Part shown: positions 33,089-45,982 of the stretch, one piece after another
Position numbering within the stretch: position 1 is the stretch's first letter
Layout of the letters: each line of letters begins with the position of its first letter
From: Corallium rubrum
Lineage: Eukaryota; Cnidaria; Anthozoa; Scleralcyonacea; Coralliidae
Length of the DNA: 64,000 nucleotides
Assembly (NCBI GenBank): GCA_964035015.1
Contig: CAXIUP010000256.1
Location: forward strand, 230,589 to 294,588
Direction of reading: 5' to 3'
The notes under the pieces: generated by a model
The model's input: the letters and a program-made list of their open reading frames with translations, nothing else
Told to the model about the DNA's origin: nothing
Databases searched by the model: none
Position numbers and translations under genes: made by a program

Positions 33089-35532
33089 ACGTAATCTTCG
33101 TTTTCAGATTCTTCATCGTCTGAGTCATTTGCGAAAAACGATATTTCTCTGTAATACTCGTTACGTTTCTGTAATGCAACTTGTATATGATTAAGGATGA
33201 CTTGCTGCGCGGGATCGGCTGGAAATCGTACAAAACGAGAGACAGAAAACGATAGATGTAAATTGTTTGTCGTAAAGACTTGTTTCTGCCAAAGATATAG
33301 CAAGTCGCGTAAACTATTGACAAAAGATACTAAAGTGTAAACATAATAGTTTTTGTGGCCTTCGTTTTCGAATAACTGGCGTACGGCATCATTGTTACAC
33401 CATAAATCGGGTTTTAAAGATACAGCGGAAGCAAAAAATTTTACTTGCTTTGGCAGCCTGTCTTGATCACGATGACGTAATTCGTCCAAATGACGATGCG
33501 GTACATTCATTAAAATACACTGGAAAAAATACTCTGGGTTTTTAGGTGATAAAAATTGTAAACCAACTAGCGTGTTTCCAGACTTATATAGTGATGGTCG
33601 TGCCGGTCTTTCATTTACTAACCGAAGCCATTCAAGTAAAGACAAGTTATGCATATTTGTTGCCCTGTTCAGGTATTTAATATGTGTTCTGTTCAGTATT
33701 ACTGTTTCACTAGTTGGAACTGTGTATTTTTTTGTTCGACTACAGGACCATGCATGTTTAATTGAGGACAATTGAAGCCACATTTCCGGCTCGCAAGGTG
33801 TCATTTCTCGTAAATGACGAAACGCAGCTTGGTATGGCGTTACGTGAACTGAGTACAATCCGTCATTCGAATAAGCATCTTGCCATTTCGATACGTACGA
33901 TGTAACATATCCTAGAATCATGGCTTTTCCGTCAGTTAGTTGAAGATCCATATGGCAATGAAGAGCAGGAAGAACAGAGGAAATAAATGCTCGAAGGTTG
34001 ATAGCGAAAGCTTCAGGTGGATGGTAAAGACGTAGAGAACGGTGGCCGTTAATTTCAGTCGGGCGAGTCGGTTGGTTGTTCACATCCAACGCAGATTTGT
34101 CTGAACGTTGCAGCTTGTGCACAAGATAAGCTGCATTTGGACAGTCCCAAGGAATATCAGCGCGGAACAAGTTATACGATGTATATGTTATGTTCCTAAG
34201 CCAGACAAGAAGATGTAAATGGACTGTGCCACGTTTCTGGAATTCGAAACGATAGAAATACGTGTTTATGTTAGTGACGTTTGCAAGGTTATTGTAATTG
34301 AATACATGCTTTCTCCATCTATTTGTATTAGAACCACACAGATATCCGCGAACAAGTTGCTCTAATGTATGCGCAATATGCATTGTCTCCAGTCCTGCTA
34401 GCATAGTAGGACTATGCCCGGTAGTGTTGCGGATATCTTCTATCCAGCGAGGGAAAGGAAACGACCATTCATAAGGGCTTAGGGTTACAAATGCTGATGG
34501 AAAACCGAATTGTCTTAACGCGTCTAATAAAAATCGATGTTGCCATTTCCAGTATCCTGGCGAAAATGTTTTTGCGTCTAACGCTCTAGCAGGTGAACAG
34601 TGTAGATACCGTCCGCTAGTTATTGCTCCTGTAACTGTTTTGTACAACCATCGATCGTACTGGAATTGAAGTAATTCAAAGTTGACGCTGTAATCAATTA
34701 TTTCAGATAAAACTTTTGTCATAAAGGCTATCTTTGCACTTTTGCGACTCTCGTTACCTTTAATGATAGATTCACACCAACTCGTATAAGGATATAAGTT
34801 TGGCCACAGACAACACTCTATTCCAGTTGTTTCCTGAAAATTATAGATCATGAATAAGGATTGGTTTTCAATGCACTCTTGTGCCTTTTGTACAAAATGT
34901 TTATATGTGCTGTTTTCGGAATTCATGAGATACATGTACGCCGCCAGACATCGCCTTTTTGCCACTTCGTCGGACAAATTGTTGATTTTCATATACACTG
35001 GGTGACTGCTAGGTGTAAGACGAAACATTCCATTTTTTTTCCGATAGCCATGTTGAAGTCTTTCGTAGTCACCAGTGTGAATGTTAAATGGACGTAAAGT
35101 AATAATGTCTGTAAAGGTTACGTTTTTCAATGGATCTGGTATTTGTCTGTATAATGGAGAAATGTAACGTTCTTGTTGACAAGTACAAGTGTTTGACATT
35201 TTGACAGGAGGTGTATTTTCAAATCTCGGTAACAATTTTTCTGTTTTCAACGATTTGCAATTTTCACAATATGTCCATGACGAATTATTTATCCAAAATA
35301 GAAGTTTCTCCGCCGTTTGCATGTACAATGGCTTCGTTAGATCGTGGTTTAAAAATTGTTCATTATTGGCGAAGAATTGTACTTTGTCTTGTTCTTGGCG
35401 ATTAAGACGTTCTTGAGTGTTGTTTCTCATCGCAATGATGTCGTTATCTACGTTTGGGTTATACGTAATTGCATAATAACGTCGTCCAGCCCAAAACGTT
35501 TTCGCCATTTCCGCGTTCCATTGTCTTGGCAT
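33055..35532 (-). CDS. Helitron Rep (HUH nuclease) domain protein
   Basis: 825 residues. The replication initiator region has FQKRGTVHLHLLVW (HxH metal-binding pair at about 438 and 440) and GYVTSYVSK (two Tyr at about 542 and 546, then Lys 549), the two-tyrosine motif of Helitron Rep. The N-terminal part has a Cys cluster (CENC about 89-92, CTC about 116-118) that may bind zinc. It would nick and join single-stranded DNA at Helitron ends. The ORF is uninterrupted from ATG 35532 to TGA 33055-33057. The helicase frame follows in -1. Helitron termini (5' TC, 3' hairpin plus CTRR) were not located. Confidence 0.9.
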   Translation of the reverse strand: MPRQWNAEMAKTFWAGRRYYAITYNPNVDNDIIAMRNNTQERLNRQEQDKVQFFANNEQFLNHDLTKPLYMQTAEKLLFWINNSSWTYCENCKSLKTEKLLPRFENTPPVKMSNTCTCQQERYISPLYRQIPDPLKNVTFTDIITLRPFNIHTGDYERLQHGYRKKNGMFRLTPSSHPVYMKINNLSDEVAKRRCLAAYMYLMNSENSTYKHFVQKAQECIENQSLFMIYNFQETTGIECCLWPNLYPYTSWCESIIKGNESRKSAKIAFMTKVLSEIIDYSVNFELLQFQYDRWLYKTVTGAITSGRYLHCSPARALDAKTFSPGYWKWQHRFLLDALRQFGFPSAFVTLSPYEWSFPFPRWIEDIRNTTGHSPTMLAGLETMHIAHTLEQLVRGYLCGSNTNRWRKHVFNYNNLANVTNINTYFYRFEFQKRGTVHLHLLVWLRNITYTSYNLFRADIPWDCPNAAYLVHKLQRSDKSALDVNNQPTRPTEINGHRSLRLYHPPEAFAINLRAFISSVLPALHCHMDLQLTDGKAMILGYVTSYVSKWQDAYSNDGLYSVHVTPYQAAFRHLREMTPCEPEMWLQLSSIKHAWSCSRTKKYTVPTSETVILNRTHIKYLNRATNMHNLSLLEWLRLVNERPARPSLYKSGNTLVGLQFLSPKNPEYFFQCILMNVPHRHLDELRHRDQDRLPKQVKFFASAVSLKPDLWCNNDAVRQLFENEGHKNYYVYTLVSFVNSLRDLLYLWQKQVFTTNNLHLSFSVSRFVRFPADPAQQVILNHIQVALQKRNEYYREISFFANDSDDEESENEDYVNFQNTTDTTM
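33082..33088 (-). promoter_or_regulatory. candidate -1 ribosomal frameshift site
   Basis: On the minus strand the heptamer A_AAT_TTT lies in the Rep frame as X_XXY_YYZ, ten codons before the Rep stop. The -1 frame is open from this point into the helicase. A downstream structure was not evaluated. Confidence 0.4.
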
Positions 35533-37209
35533 TTTGAGGATTTTCTTCTGACTGTAAGAAGTTTAATGTTATACTTACTTCTGGTTTGAATAGTAAATTT
35601 TTATTTCTATAAATGTCTATTTCGTTTAATAATTTATACGGAAAGCTAGTCTTTCCTTACGTTATTGTCTGGTTTATCAAGCTTTTCTTTTCCTTTATCT
35701 TTTTATTTTCGTTTTTTCTGTTTGTTATCGTTGATTTCGTTTCCGTTTAGCTTACTTTAACGTTATTTTACGAAATGGCTATTCCACTTTCTTGGGTAAA
35801 ATCATGTACAGTTTAGTAAATTGAAGTGGCTTAATTAACATCAAATGTTATAAAAGTGTCTGCTTGCTAGTTATAACTTGCTTACTCCATGCTGAAGTCA
35901 CACGGACTGTGCCAAAGGAGAAATATCATAACGTTTAAGCGAAATTTGAATTATTGTTTACTGTAGTTATTATTTATTACTGAGAACGTCAATATTATGG
36001 TCCTTAATACGCATACGTGCCTCATGTTGTCCCAAATTTCTATCTGGTAATGTGAATGTAATGCGAATGGCGATATATTTTGCTATGCTTGATAATATAA
36101 ACAACGGTCGTTTTACTTAAGAATATAACAATTTAATGAGCTTGTATACCCAGCAAAACTTTTGAAATAAATCTGAAAAGTACATTTTCAGAACATAAAA
36201 GGATGAACTATTTGTCTTGAAATTACAAACATTTAATGCGTTATATTGTAGCAAATTTCATACAGCACAAATAACGCCACGTCATACGAAATACATGAAA
36301 AATGCTGGACAACCTACTCAATAAGCAGAAGTCTCTCTTTAATATATTCGCCTTATATATATTTGCTGTTCAAAATGGAACGCGATCGTGAAAGGAATAT
36401 ATGTAAAATAGCTTTCAAGCAGTGCCATTTTGTTACTAATTTCTGGTAATGGATTACTTTTCTTTAACATGTCAATATTTCGCTTAGCCAGTAACGTCAG
36501 TACAGACAAACAAGATGCTAAACGGTTGTCTACGTATTCAAAAATTACCGGTATGAACGTATCAGACATTAATCTTCGTATTCACGGTGCAACATATTCA
36601 TTATTAGCAAAGTTCAGTCATTTTCGTTAAAAATGAAACTGTTCTAAGTTCATGGTTACGTAACCAAAATTAATTAATTATTTTTTCTTGAGCTAGCGAG
36701 AACATATAAACAGCTTCAATTTTATTAATAGAAAACGTATTTAAAATTAACAGAGCGCACAGGAATTTTTCAGCGAAAACGCTATCGATCGATTTGATAA
36801 TGAATAGATCTATATTAAGTCTTGAAACAATGAAATGTTGGCGATTTATAATTTTTCTTTCTCGAAGAAGAAAATTGTATACATATTGTAATACATGTTT
36901 CAGGTTTTCAGTTATAAAGAAAATGTATTGTTTTTAATAAAACTTGTAATTGTCTAAATCTGTCATTAACCTGTTTTGTTTAGCGATAGCGTTTCTCTCG
37001 AACGCGTTTGTTTAAAATACTCGTTGCAGAAGAGTATGCAACTTTACGTGTACAACTTTTGATTTGCAATAAAGTAGACAATGTGATAAATATAACAAAA
37101 AGAAAAGTGTTTGGAAATGATAGATAAGTGATTGTATTTTATAAGAAAAATTTTGTTGTATTTTAAATGAAAGATTCTGTAAATGCCAAGCTTCTTTTTC
37201 GCACTAAAG
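35533..37209. other. no gene seen
   Basis: AT-rich DNA upstream of Rep. It may hold the 5' terminus of the Helitron, which I could not locate. The part from about 36950 to 37209 is one copy of a diverged duplication (see 42690-43560). Confidence 0.4.
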
Positions 37210-37213
37210 TTAA

Positions 37214-38370
37214 AGTGTCCCTAACCCCGAAAACCTTTTTTAGCTATATGAAATCGTGGCATAATTTCTAGTGTTTCTGCGAAAACAAAATTTAATTTCT
37301 TAAAAAAACTCCGATTTTTATCGCAGTTTGAAATTGGCAAAACGGCGATCTTAGCTGGCACACTTCCGTGAAAATAATTCGTTTCGAGGAGGCTGGAATG
37401 AGTGTATTTTGTGACGTCACGCAAGGTACTCGTAGACTATAGTGCCTTCAAGGCTTTATGCTATAAATTTCGATATCTACAAATATTTGCGCTTGCTGTA
37501 TCGTTAGAAAACTTGTGAAAATATGGTGTTTAGTTGTGTTGCTGCCAATTGTACGAATAAAGCTAGTCTCAAGAATGGTCTTCACAACCATTCCGTATTT
37601 CAACGATGACCAAAGAACTAACGCTAAGAAGCGCAGAAAAATTTCGGTTGATTCAGATTTCGTGAAGACAAAACGTGTCTTCGAACATTCGTAAACTTCA
37701 ACACGTTGCTCAGATAATTTCAAGCCTAAGGAATTCGAGAGAAGATATTGCGTGTTACATGGTCAAACAAAACCGATCTATCAAAAGTTAAGGACTGATC
37801 ATCTCAGGATTTGTGTATTTGCAAGTATTCATGCCAAAGACCAGAGTGTAAACACATCGCTAAACACCATTCGCTTATTTCCACTGTTCTTCTGTTATAA
37901 TTTTCCAGCCAGTTCTTCGTAGGCCAAAGTGTTCGGCATATTCTAAGCTGGAGTTTAATACCTTCCTCTCGACTTGAATATTCATGTTGACTTTCACCGA
38001 CATTGATTTCTGCATCCTCTATCACACCATATCCACGAATAAAGTTTACGCCGTGTGGTTCCGACACCGGATCTTTAGGTTCGATGGCTATAGATCCGAC
38101 ATTGACATAACGCGTGCGAAATACTTTACTTTGAACTTAGTGCTTGTGGAATCTTTTCAACAACTAGCACAAGACCGGACATTATTTAGCCTTTTCAGTT
38201 TTGGGCTCCTGGTTATAAAAAATTACGACGGCACTGGGCTACCAAAAGCCAAATTCAACACGCCATAAAAACCGCACAATTTATGCAAATTGGAAATTTT
38301 TTTCACTAAAACACTACAAATGAAGAGTACATTGAATGAGCTAAAAATTGATTTTGGGGTTAGTGGCACT
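37214..38370. mobile_element. TTAA-flanked element with THAP-domain remnant, 1157 bp
   Basis: Inverted ends AGTGTCCCTAACCCCGAAAA and (inverse) AGTGCCACTAACCCCAAAA, each next to TTAA (37210-37213 and 38371-38374). The flanking DNA is duplicated near 42950-43000 without the insertion, giving an empty-site comparison. Inside is a degenerate THAP-type zinc finger on the plus strand (from 37523). Confidence 0.7.
37523..37750 (+). pseudogene. THAP-type zinc finger remnant
   Basis: An ATG at 37523 gives MVFSCVAANCTNKASLKNG, the start of a THAP domain (first two zinc ligands C-x4-C). After a shift near 37590 the frame continues as IPYFNDD and KKRRK, then a stop; a further frame gives KPKEFERRYC. THAP domains are DNA-binding and common in transposase-derived proteins. 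Several frame breaks make this a relic. Confidence 0.6.
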
Positions 38371-38379
38371 TTAAAACAA

Positions 38380-41220
38380 TATATAAGCCAACTTATATGG
38401 TCGTAACTATGTCATTTAATCCGTTTTAAAATATGTATTTCTGTCAATAAGCGTTATCGCGGTACAAGCAAAATAAATAATATCTAAGATTTTACTTTAA
38501 TTTATTGTTTAAATTTCGTTTAAGCTATTTTAGAAATAACTGTTATATAAATAAGTTTCTTATTACAGTCAATAGGTTAAAATAGAATTAAGTTATTATA
38601 ATAAAGTTAATGTAACATGTTATTATTTCTGAATATAGCACACTGTCTGTTTATTTGTTTAATTGTTCTTGTTATCGTTCTTATGACGTATTCTAGTCTT
38701 TTGCAATATCAGCAACAGATAAATATTTCTACTGTTTCGTTTATGTAAGTAAAATGTTGTCGATAAAATACATGTAAGTAGTCAGGAAAGTAAAATTGTA
38801 CTAACGTTAACAGATTTATTTTAGATTAACAGGGCAAATTGTTTGACATTTCAGAAAGGTAAATTACGTCATCCTGTATTAGAAAAATATTGAGATGTTA
38901 AAGATAAATACCTAGATAATATTACTGGTTAGTTTACTGATCTATATTTTCACCTTGTTTGTACTTACAGTGACAATAGCTTAAATATCTAAACTTATTA
39001 TCGTGACTTAAATTTTCTATGCTAGATTAACGTAAATCATGATTTGTCACAAATAGTTACTAGTACTGTCTTAATGTTAAAACAATTTTGTTATATTTTG
39101 TACTGTATAACTTGCTTTTTAAGTATATATGTATTTATTAAAATCGTATAGTTAGTTTTGCATATTGAAAATGGTTATAAAGAAGAAATATGTTCACGGT
39201 TTGTTCATTAGAGAAACCGATACGTTCGGTAGCGGTGTATGTATTGAAAAATTACGACTCGAGTCATAAAAGTATGACGTCCATGATTTTCTTCGTGTTG
39301 CAGTACACTAATGCACAAATCCAGTACTTCCAGTCATAGTTATTACAGGAAAAATTTGCATACGTTGGCTTCTTTTTAACTGATTTTTCTATATATAAAA
39401 AAGAAACTAGTAATTTACGAATTGTTGTTTTCTTCTTTTCCACTGAAACGCTATTTCTTGCATTTTGAAACAAGTGATTAACAGTAATCCGAAAGCCATA
39501 AATTACCTAATTTTGTTGAAATGAAACCAGAAAAGTATCTTTAGATTTATTTATAAACAGCTCGTAAATGTAAAAACAAGTTGGAGGCATTTGTATAGAT
39601 GTAATTAGTATTGTAATTTATAGCATATGCATACCTAATAATGTATAGTCTACTCAGTTGGCCTTACAACAATGTAACCTCGCCCTCACAAGTTTCTCAA
39701 CAGGTTTAAACTTTTCACATAACGGTCTTTGCAATTGCCTTAGCTACGCTACTGGATATAGCTACTGAAAACAGAAATAAGTTGGTAACAAATATTAAAT
39801 CATAGCGCTTTCATGATTGCTCTGCAAACATTTTATTTTTTACTTATTATGTTTGCAAACAATTTATTTGATCTTATCAGCGTCTGCAAACAATTTTTTT
39901 CAATATTTTTCATCCACGCCTTCTAGAAAAGTAATGGTTCGTAACTAATTGCACTATAGTGTGCTTGATTTCTCGTCATGGAACGTTTGAATAACTGTTC
40001 ATAATTTCAATGTGTAAAACGAATACATTATTTATTTTAACATCTATTAAGAAACAGCTATGCTTATGTTTGAAAAAGTGTCATGTAACATGAATTTTCA
40101 TTCTCTATATAGGCGAATATATGTCAGATCGTTTTTCTATTTTGTCCTATACATAAAATTTAGCATGTATTACGAACATGACGTGCCAAACGTTTGATAG
40201 TTCAAGGTAGGTAATCTTCGAGTTAAGCCGTTTCTGTTAAGCCGTTTCTGTTAAGCCGTTTGAGTTAAGCCCTTCCAGTTAAGCCGTTTTCGAATTAAGG
40301 CCCACTGTAGACACGCCCATTTTTTCCTAAAAGGGTCATCAGTTTATCGGGTTAAGCTATACCGTTCGAGTTAAGTCCTTTATAAAAGAACCAGTTTAAC
40401 TCGAAGACAATCAAGGAATTACATGGCCGAGGTAAGTCCTAACATTTCATGGATGTAAACGAACAGCGCCAGATTTAACGGAAACGAAATTATTCGCTAT
40501 TTTCATGATTTCTTTTCAGAGTGTACATAAAGTATAGATTATTTTGAGTGCGATGGCTATATCGTTGTCATTTTGATATCAGACGCTATATACATGTCTG
40601 TGTGCATTTTGGTAACAAAATATTGTCGAATGGGACACAAGCAAAATTTCACTCTTATGAACAGTTTTTCTTAGGTGAAAATCTGAAATTGCATGACAAA
40701 CCTCGCGGCTTTATTAAAATTTATCTATAAATTCTAAACACTACAGTTAGACAGTATTCGGCAACAACGTTAGCTAGTTCAATCGTTTACAAGGTTAATT
40801 GTATATGGAACATTCATAGTGTAAAATTACAGTTATTCATGCATAATGCTTGTGCTATAGTGTACTATTTCATATGTTCGTTTTCACGTACAAACATTGC
40901 GGAGTAGACAGTTAACTTTATACAGATATTTAAATTTTCTTTTATGGCAACAAAATAAGTAACTGTAATTGCTTTATGCTAATGTTAAATACATGTACAT
41001 TTTATTCCAATCGTTTAATTTCTTATTTGTTTTGTTCAAACAGTATAAAAGTTGTGAGTTAAAATTATCAATTAAATACTTAATTTTATAACAACGTAAC
41101 AATTACATATCTGCTGTCATTTAAACATATTATATAGCAATTAGATATATTTGTTAGTCTGTTACTTGGGGCTTGGTGTGTCTTATAGCTTGTTTGATAG
41201 AAATAAGGTTAACTTTAACA
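38380..41220. other. no gene seen; one arm of a diverged duplication
   Basis: AT-rich. The part at about 38395-38900 aligns by eye with about 43005-43500 (shared ATGTCATTTAATCCGTTT and TACTAACGTTAACAGATTTA). Short repeats of GTTAAGCCGTTT occur at 40215-40390. No coding evidence. Confidence 0.5.
40215..40390. repeat. GTTAAGCCGTTTC short tandem repeat
   Basis: About five tandem units of 14-16 bp (AGTTAAGCCGTTTCT), then scattered partial units to about 40390. Non-coding. Confidence 0.75.
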
Positions 41221-41237
41221 ACACATGAAATACGGTT

Positions 41238-42310
41238 ATTGCCAGGACCAGTTGCCCCCGTTCAGGACCAGATGCCTCCCTTGTGAAATCCTTTAAAATA
41301 CTTCTTAAACCAAGTTGTAAATGTACTGAAACTTGTTTTGAAAGTAACAATAAAAGTCTTAGATGGTTAAATGATATCGCAGGCGTTCGATAGACGTTGA
41401 AATATCTTGCAAAGTGCCAACAGGAAATGTTAATCGTGGTCGGCAATAATTTCTAGTTTTGAAACTGTGCTTCGGAGAAAAACCTGTGCCAAAATAGTCT
41501 CCTTTTTCAGTGTATGCCAGACATCAAAACCGAGGTCTATTTTAACGCTTTGAAACATCAGCTCAATGATGTTACAATAAATAAAAAACAAAACTTGAAC
41601 ATCTGTTTAATAAATTAGAAATTCGGCATGACCAATGACCGTGACGACTGACAAAATTGAAATTCTAATGTACTTCCGCGTGCTGGCTGGCTTTCGATCG
41701 GACTTTCTCTTTCATTATTTTGACACGATAACTTTCGGACTTTCTCTTTCATTATTTTGACATCATAACTATCGAATAACGTGGAATAGACTATTCGTAT
41801 GAGACTATTCCAGGTTATTTGATAGTCATAGTCGCGAAATGAAACAGAAAGTTGGAAAGCCAGCACCCGGAAGTGCATTAGAATTTCAATTTTGTCAGTG
41901 CTGATTGTAATGCTCCTGTCGAATTTCCAATTTATTAAGTAGGTGTTCAAGTTTCGTTTTTTTATTGATTGTAACATCGTTGACGTGATCTTTGAAAGCG
42001 TTGAAATAGACCTCGGTTTTCGGGTCTGAAAAAGGCAGTATCAGTACGGGTTTTTCTCCGAAGCAATATTTCAAAAATAGAAAAACAAGCATTAATCATT
42101 ACCGACCGCAATTAACATTTCAATGGCGCTTTGGCAGAGATTTGACGTCTATCGAACGCTTGCTAACTCATTTAACCATGTAAGAGTTTTATTGTCAGTT
42201 TAGAAACAAGTTTCAATACATTGCGAACTTGGTGTAAGAAGTATTTTAAAGGATTTCACAATTGTGACATCTGGTCCTGAAGGGGGGCAACTGGTCCTAG
42301 CAGCAGATGG
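41238..42310. repeat. 1.1-kb foldback element with long arms
   Basis: The left arm, from GGACCAGTTGCCCCC at about 41247, is matched in inverse by the right arm ending near 42300. Shared blocks include GTGAAATCCTTTAAAATACT, GCGTTCGATAGACG, AAACTTGAACA-like stretches and GAAATTCTAATG, with the arms meeting near 41800. Each arm holds a decayed coding-like segment, clearest on the minus strand at 41895-42092 (KTKLEHLLNKLEIRQEH). Family not identified; no target duplication resolved. Confidence 0.65.
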
Positions 42311-42689
42311 CCGGGGAGGCATTCTGAAGGGGTAGCATCTGATCATGTTACACCGGCATCAACGTGTGGTCAGTACATTTGCAGACTCTTTTCTGCAGTT
42401 CTCTTACTGATGCAGATATCAAATTTACATCGATCGGCGTTCTATGGCGTTGACAGTCGATTTTCTTTATGTGAGACTTATGCTGCTACGATCATGAAGA
42501 TTTTGTTGTTAAACGAAAAATATGAAGTAGAACACGAAATGACTGATTCGACACGCTAGGAAATTAATTAAAAACAGGGAAAAACTAACCTAAATTGCTA
42601 TTAAAATGGTATATTTAGTTTCGTACATATATTTCATGTGTAAAAAAACGTATTCTTTTTAGGACTAGTTTGTAAATATATAAATTTTT

Positions 42690-43560
42690 GACTAACTTTT
42701 TGTATTAAATTATACCGTGTCAACTGAATAACTTCTTTCTTTAGGATAGTCGTTCCAGAAGATGATAGAACTTTACGTGTCCAAGTCTTGATTTTCACAA
42801 AAGTAACTGAATTCAATGTTATAAACAGAAGAAGAAAAGAACTATTATGAACTAGATACATCTTACATCAATATCGAACATATAAGTTATTATACTTTAG
42901 GACAAAAAAATTGTACCTTCAATAAAAGGTTCTGCAAATGCCAAAGTTGTTTCAACGTACTGAACTTGAAGGAATCTAGCAGCAAACTTATATGCTCGTC
43001 AGTATGTCATTTAATCCGTTTCGAAATATCTATTTCTGTCAAATGTTACGGGGGTGCAACTATAATAAATATTTCAATATTTTCCAATACGTAATTGTAT
43101 TTTTCATTTGGAATTTTTTTCGTTAAGTTTTGTTAAAGGTCTTTCATAAATAATAATTGCATAAATCAGTCTGTTATTCAAGTGAATATCTTAAATAAAA
43201 TATAACTAAGTTATATATATATACTAGTAAATTTAATGTAACACTTTATAGTTTCACTTCAAATAAAGACACTGTTTTTTCATTTCTTCCATCCCCCTTT
43301 TTCTGATTGTTATCAGCTGTCATAACAAGTCTTTTGCAATGTCCGTATAAGATAAGCATTTTTACAGTTTGCATGATGTTAGCAAAATATTATCAATGAA
43401 AGAAATGTGCAAAGTAAGGCAAATAAAATTATACTAACGTTAACAGATTTATTTGAGATAAAGAGGAAAAAATATTTGACATTTGAAAAATCTAAATGTA
43501 AACTAGAATATGATAGTACGTCAGCAAAATTTTGAGATGTTAAAGATAAATAATTAGATA
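42690..43560. repeat. second copy of a diverged segmental duplication
   Basis: Aligns by eye with about 36950-37209 plus 38380-38900. Shared strings include ACTTTACGTGT, TCTGTAAATGCCAA/TCTGCAAATGCCAA, ATGTCATTTAATCCGTTT and ACTAACGTTAACAGATTTAT. The TTAA element of the first copy is absent here. No genes. Confidence 0.55.
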
Positions 43561-45180
43561 AACTTTACCGTTAGTGTATGTATGTTTACTGACTGTACTG
43601 ACATTGCAAACAGTTATAGCTATGATAAGCTATATTTTCTAGCTTGCACTAACGTAAAGGATGAATTCTGACAACGATCTACTAATGCTATATATTTTAG
43701 ATTAATTTTTTTATCTTTCAAGTACATAACTTGCACTTTTTTCTGCGAATGTATTTATCGTTTACAAATATTAAGATATAGTAAAGTTTGGCCTTTGTAA
43801 CATTGTATTGTCATCGAACGGTTTATATATTCAGAAAGTCCAATAAGATGTCTAATTGATGACATGTTCTAAGCGAAGTCTGATGAAATGTCGAATATTG
43901 AAGAAACATACATAATTACTAAAGTAATATGTTCGCTCATGATTCTGCTCTGCATATTACTAGTCAATTTTTCATAATGCTATATACTATACATGTCTTG
44001 TTATCTTATTCAAAGAATATCGTTTTATGATAGTGTTCGAACAACTAGACAATTGATAGTATGATAGAAACGGTGAACATATAACAGAAGTGTATATATA
44101 CGTTGCTGTGTCAGTTTTACTATAAACTGTACTGTATACGTTATGTGCTATCTTAGCCAGCTAGTAACGTATAATTTTGTTCATTTTCAGGGTTCATTGT
44201 CATTTTACGTTGTACAGTTTGAACAATAACGTTATATCAATGGATTATGCGTTATTGAATATTAAATTAGCGTAGATGACATTTATCAGTTGTTTAATTA
44301 TTTGTCTTTAATGGAATTTGCGAAGTAAGTTTTTGTCATATAAGCAGTATAGACGTTTTCGTAAGCTGTCAAGATAACATTACAAAAACATAGTTTAGTA
44401 TTCACTATCTTGCATAGCTTTTGAAAGAATGTATACGATAATATATTGTTATTTAGTTTTTCAAGTACGGAAACGCTATTGCTGTTACGATTATGCATAG
44501 GAATAACTGATTTTTTTGGTTTATCTTTTCTCACAGGTAAAGATAATAACTGGAAGTCTCTAATCGTATCTGTAAATGTCCAATCGGAAAGAAACTGTTG
44601 AAGACATTGTAATTTTTTTAGTATATTTCCATTGTTGTTTCTACACTGCGTACGCAGGAAGCTACTTTTATTTCACCATTTCACTCATTATACCGTGTTA
44701 TTCTCTATTTCCCCAGGCGGTGTATTCTCAATTGTAATACCACGGCGTTTCTGGTATTTTAACAATTTTCTTATCTTAAAAAATCAATATTCGCGTTCGT
44801 ATGCAGTAAGCAGAACTTTGAAAGTAATATTGATATAGTCATAGAATGAAAATGTGTCGGAACCTTCTCAATAAAATTCACTTTGCCATATGAATTAACT
44901 TTCGCTGTAGCAAGTTGTAGTAGTAATATATTGTATAGGCGGTACACTGTTAAGAATATTACTTTTCATCGTATATCTTGTTACAAGCAAGAAACTATAC
45001 TAAATCGTATTAGATAGTGTATAGTTTCAAAGTGCGTTGGCGATCTTGAAATCGGCTATCAAAAAAGCTATTATAGTCGACCAAATTATTAAATTGTTTT
45101 AATGAATCTGTTCATCGTGTATAGGAACAGAATACTAATGCATTGTATGCATGTACATAATACTAATGACATGGTATATA
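43561..45180. other. no gene seen
   Basis: AT-rich DNA. A dispersed-repeat fragment (GTTTCTACACTGCGTACGCAG) lies at about 44637-44660, and a diverged copy of the 3808-4598 element end at about 44957-45010. Confidence 0.45.
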
Positions 45181-45310
45181 TGTGATATATATATATAGAT
45201 ATATATTATATATTATATATTATATATTATATATTATATATTATATATAATATATAATATATTATATATTATATATTATATATTATATATTATATATTAT
45301 ATATATATAT

Positions 45311-45353
<43 letters not shown>

Positions 45354-45371
45354 ATTATATATATTATATAT

Positions 45372-45437
<66 letters not shown>

Positions 45438-45475
45438 TATGATATATATATATAAATATATATATGATATATATA
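45180..45475. repeat. AT-only repeat, TATATTATA type
   Basis: Almost purely A/T for about 290 bp with TATATATTATATAT units that fold on themselves. Open frames here are artefacts. Confidence 0.95.
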
Positions 45476-45982
45476 ACCAGTGTGAATTTCGTATATACGG
45501 AAGTATTTATTATGCATTCACAAACGCAGTAGACGCCTTTTTTCAATGAGCGATGACTCTCAAAAGCGAGCTGTATTGGTCATGCATACTGGTGTACGTA
45601 GTAGCTCGGAGATAGGTGATGCTGGCTTTGCCATGCATGTGTCATTCTTTGCCATTTTGGGGATACGTGATCAGGAATGGCTTTGCCATTCATATGTTCC
45701 ACCATCCATATGAAGCGTTATTCATGTCAAAATTCAATTTCAAATTATATTATGAAAATTTTCAAATTATATTCTATATACCTAAACACAATTTAAGTAT
45801 GTCAATAACATAATTTGGAAACGTCAAATTATATTATTGAAATATTCAAAGTATTTTTCACAAAAAAAAGAAAAACATAATACTTTGAGCGCATACCTAA
45901 ATTATGTTATGTTTTTACTCGCATGCGACGGCATTCACTTGTCTCAGCGGTTTTATCAAGAAAGACAGAGAAAGACTCGAAG

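Noticed and set aside
45180-45546. Open frame with Ile/Tyr repeats
   Set aside because: Product of the AT-only repeat.
45640-45900. Left terminus of element B
   Set aside because: Repeated CAAATTATATT words and TTTGCCAT motifs occur but no terminus like TATGGGGCGCC was found, and the other end is outside the window, so no limit can be set.
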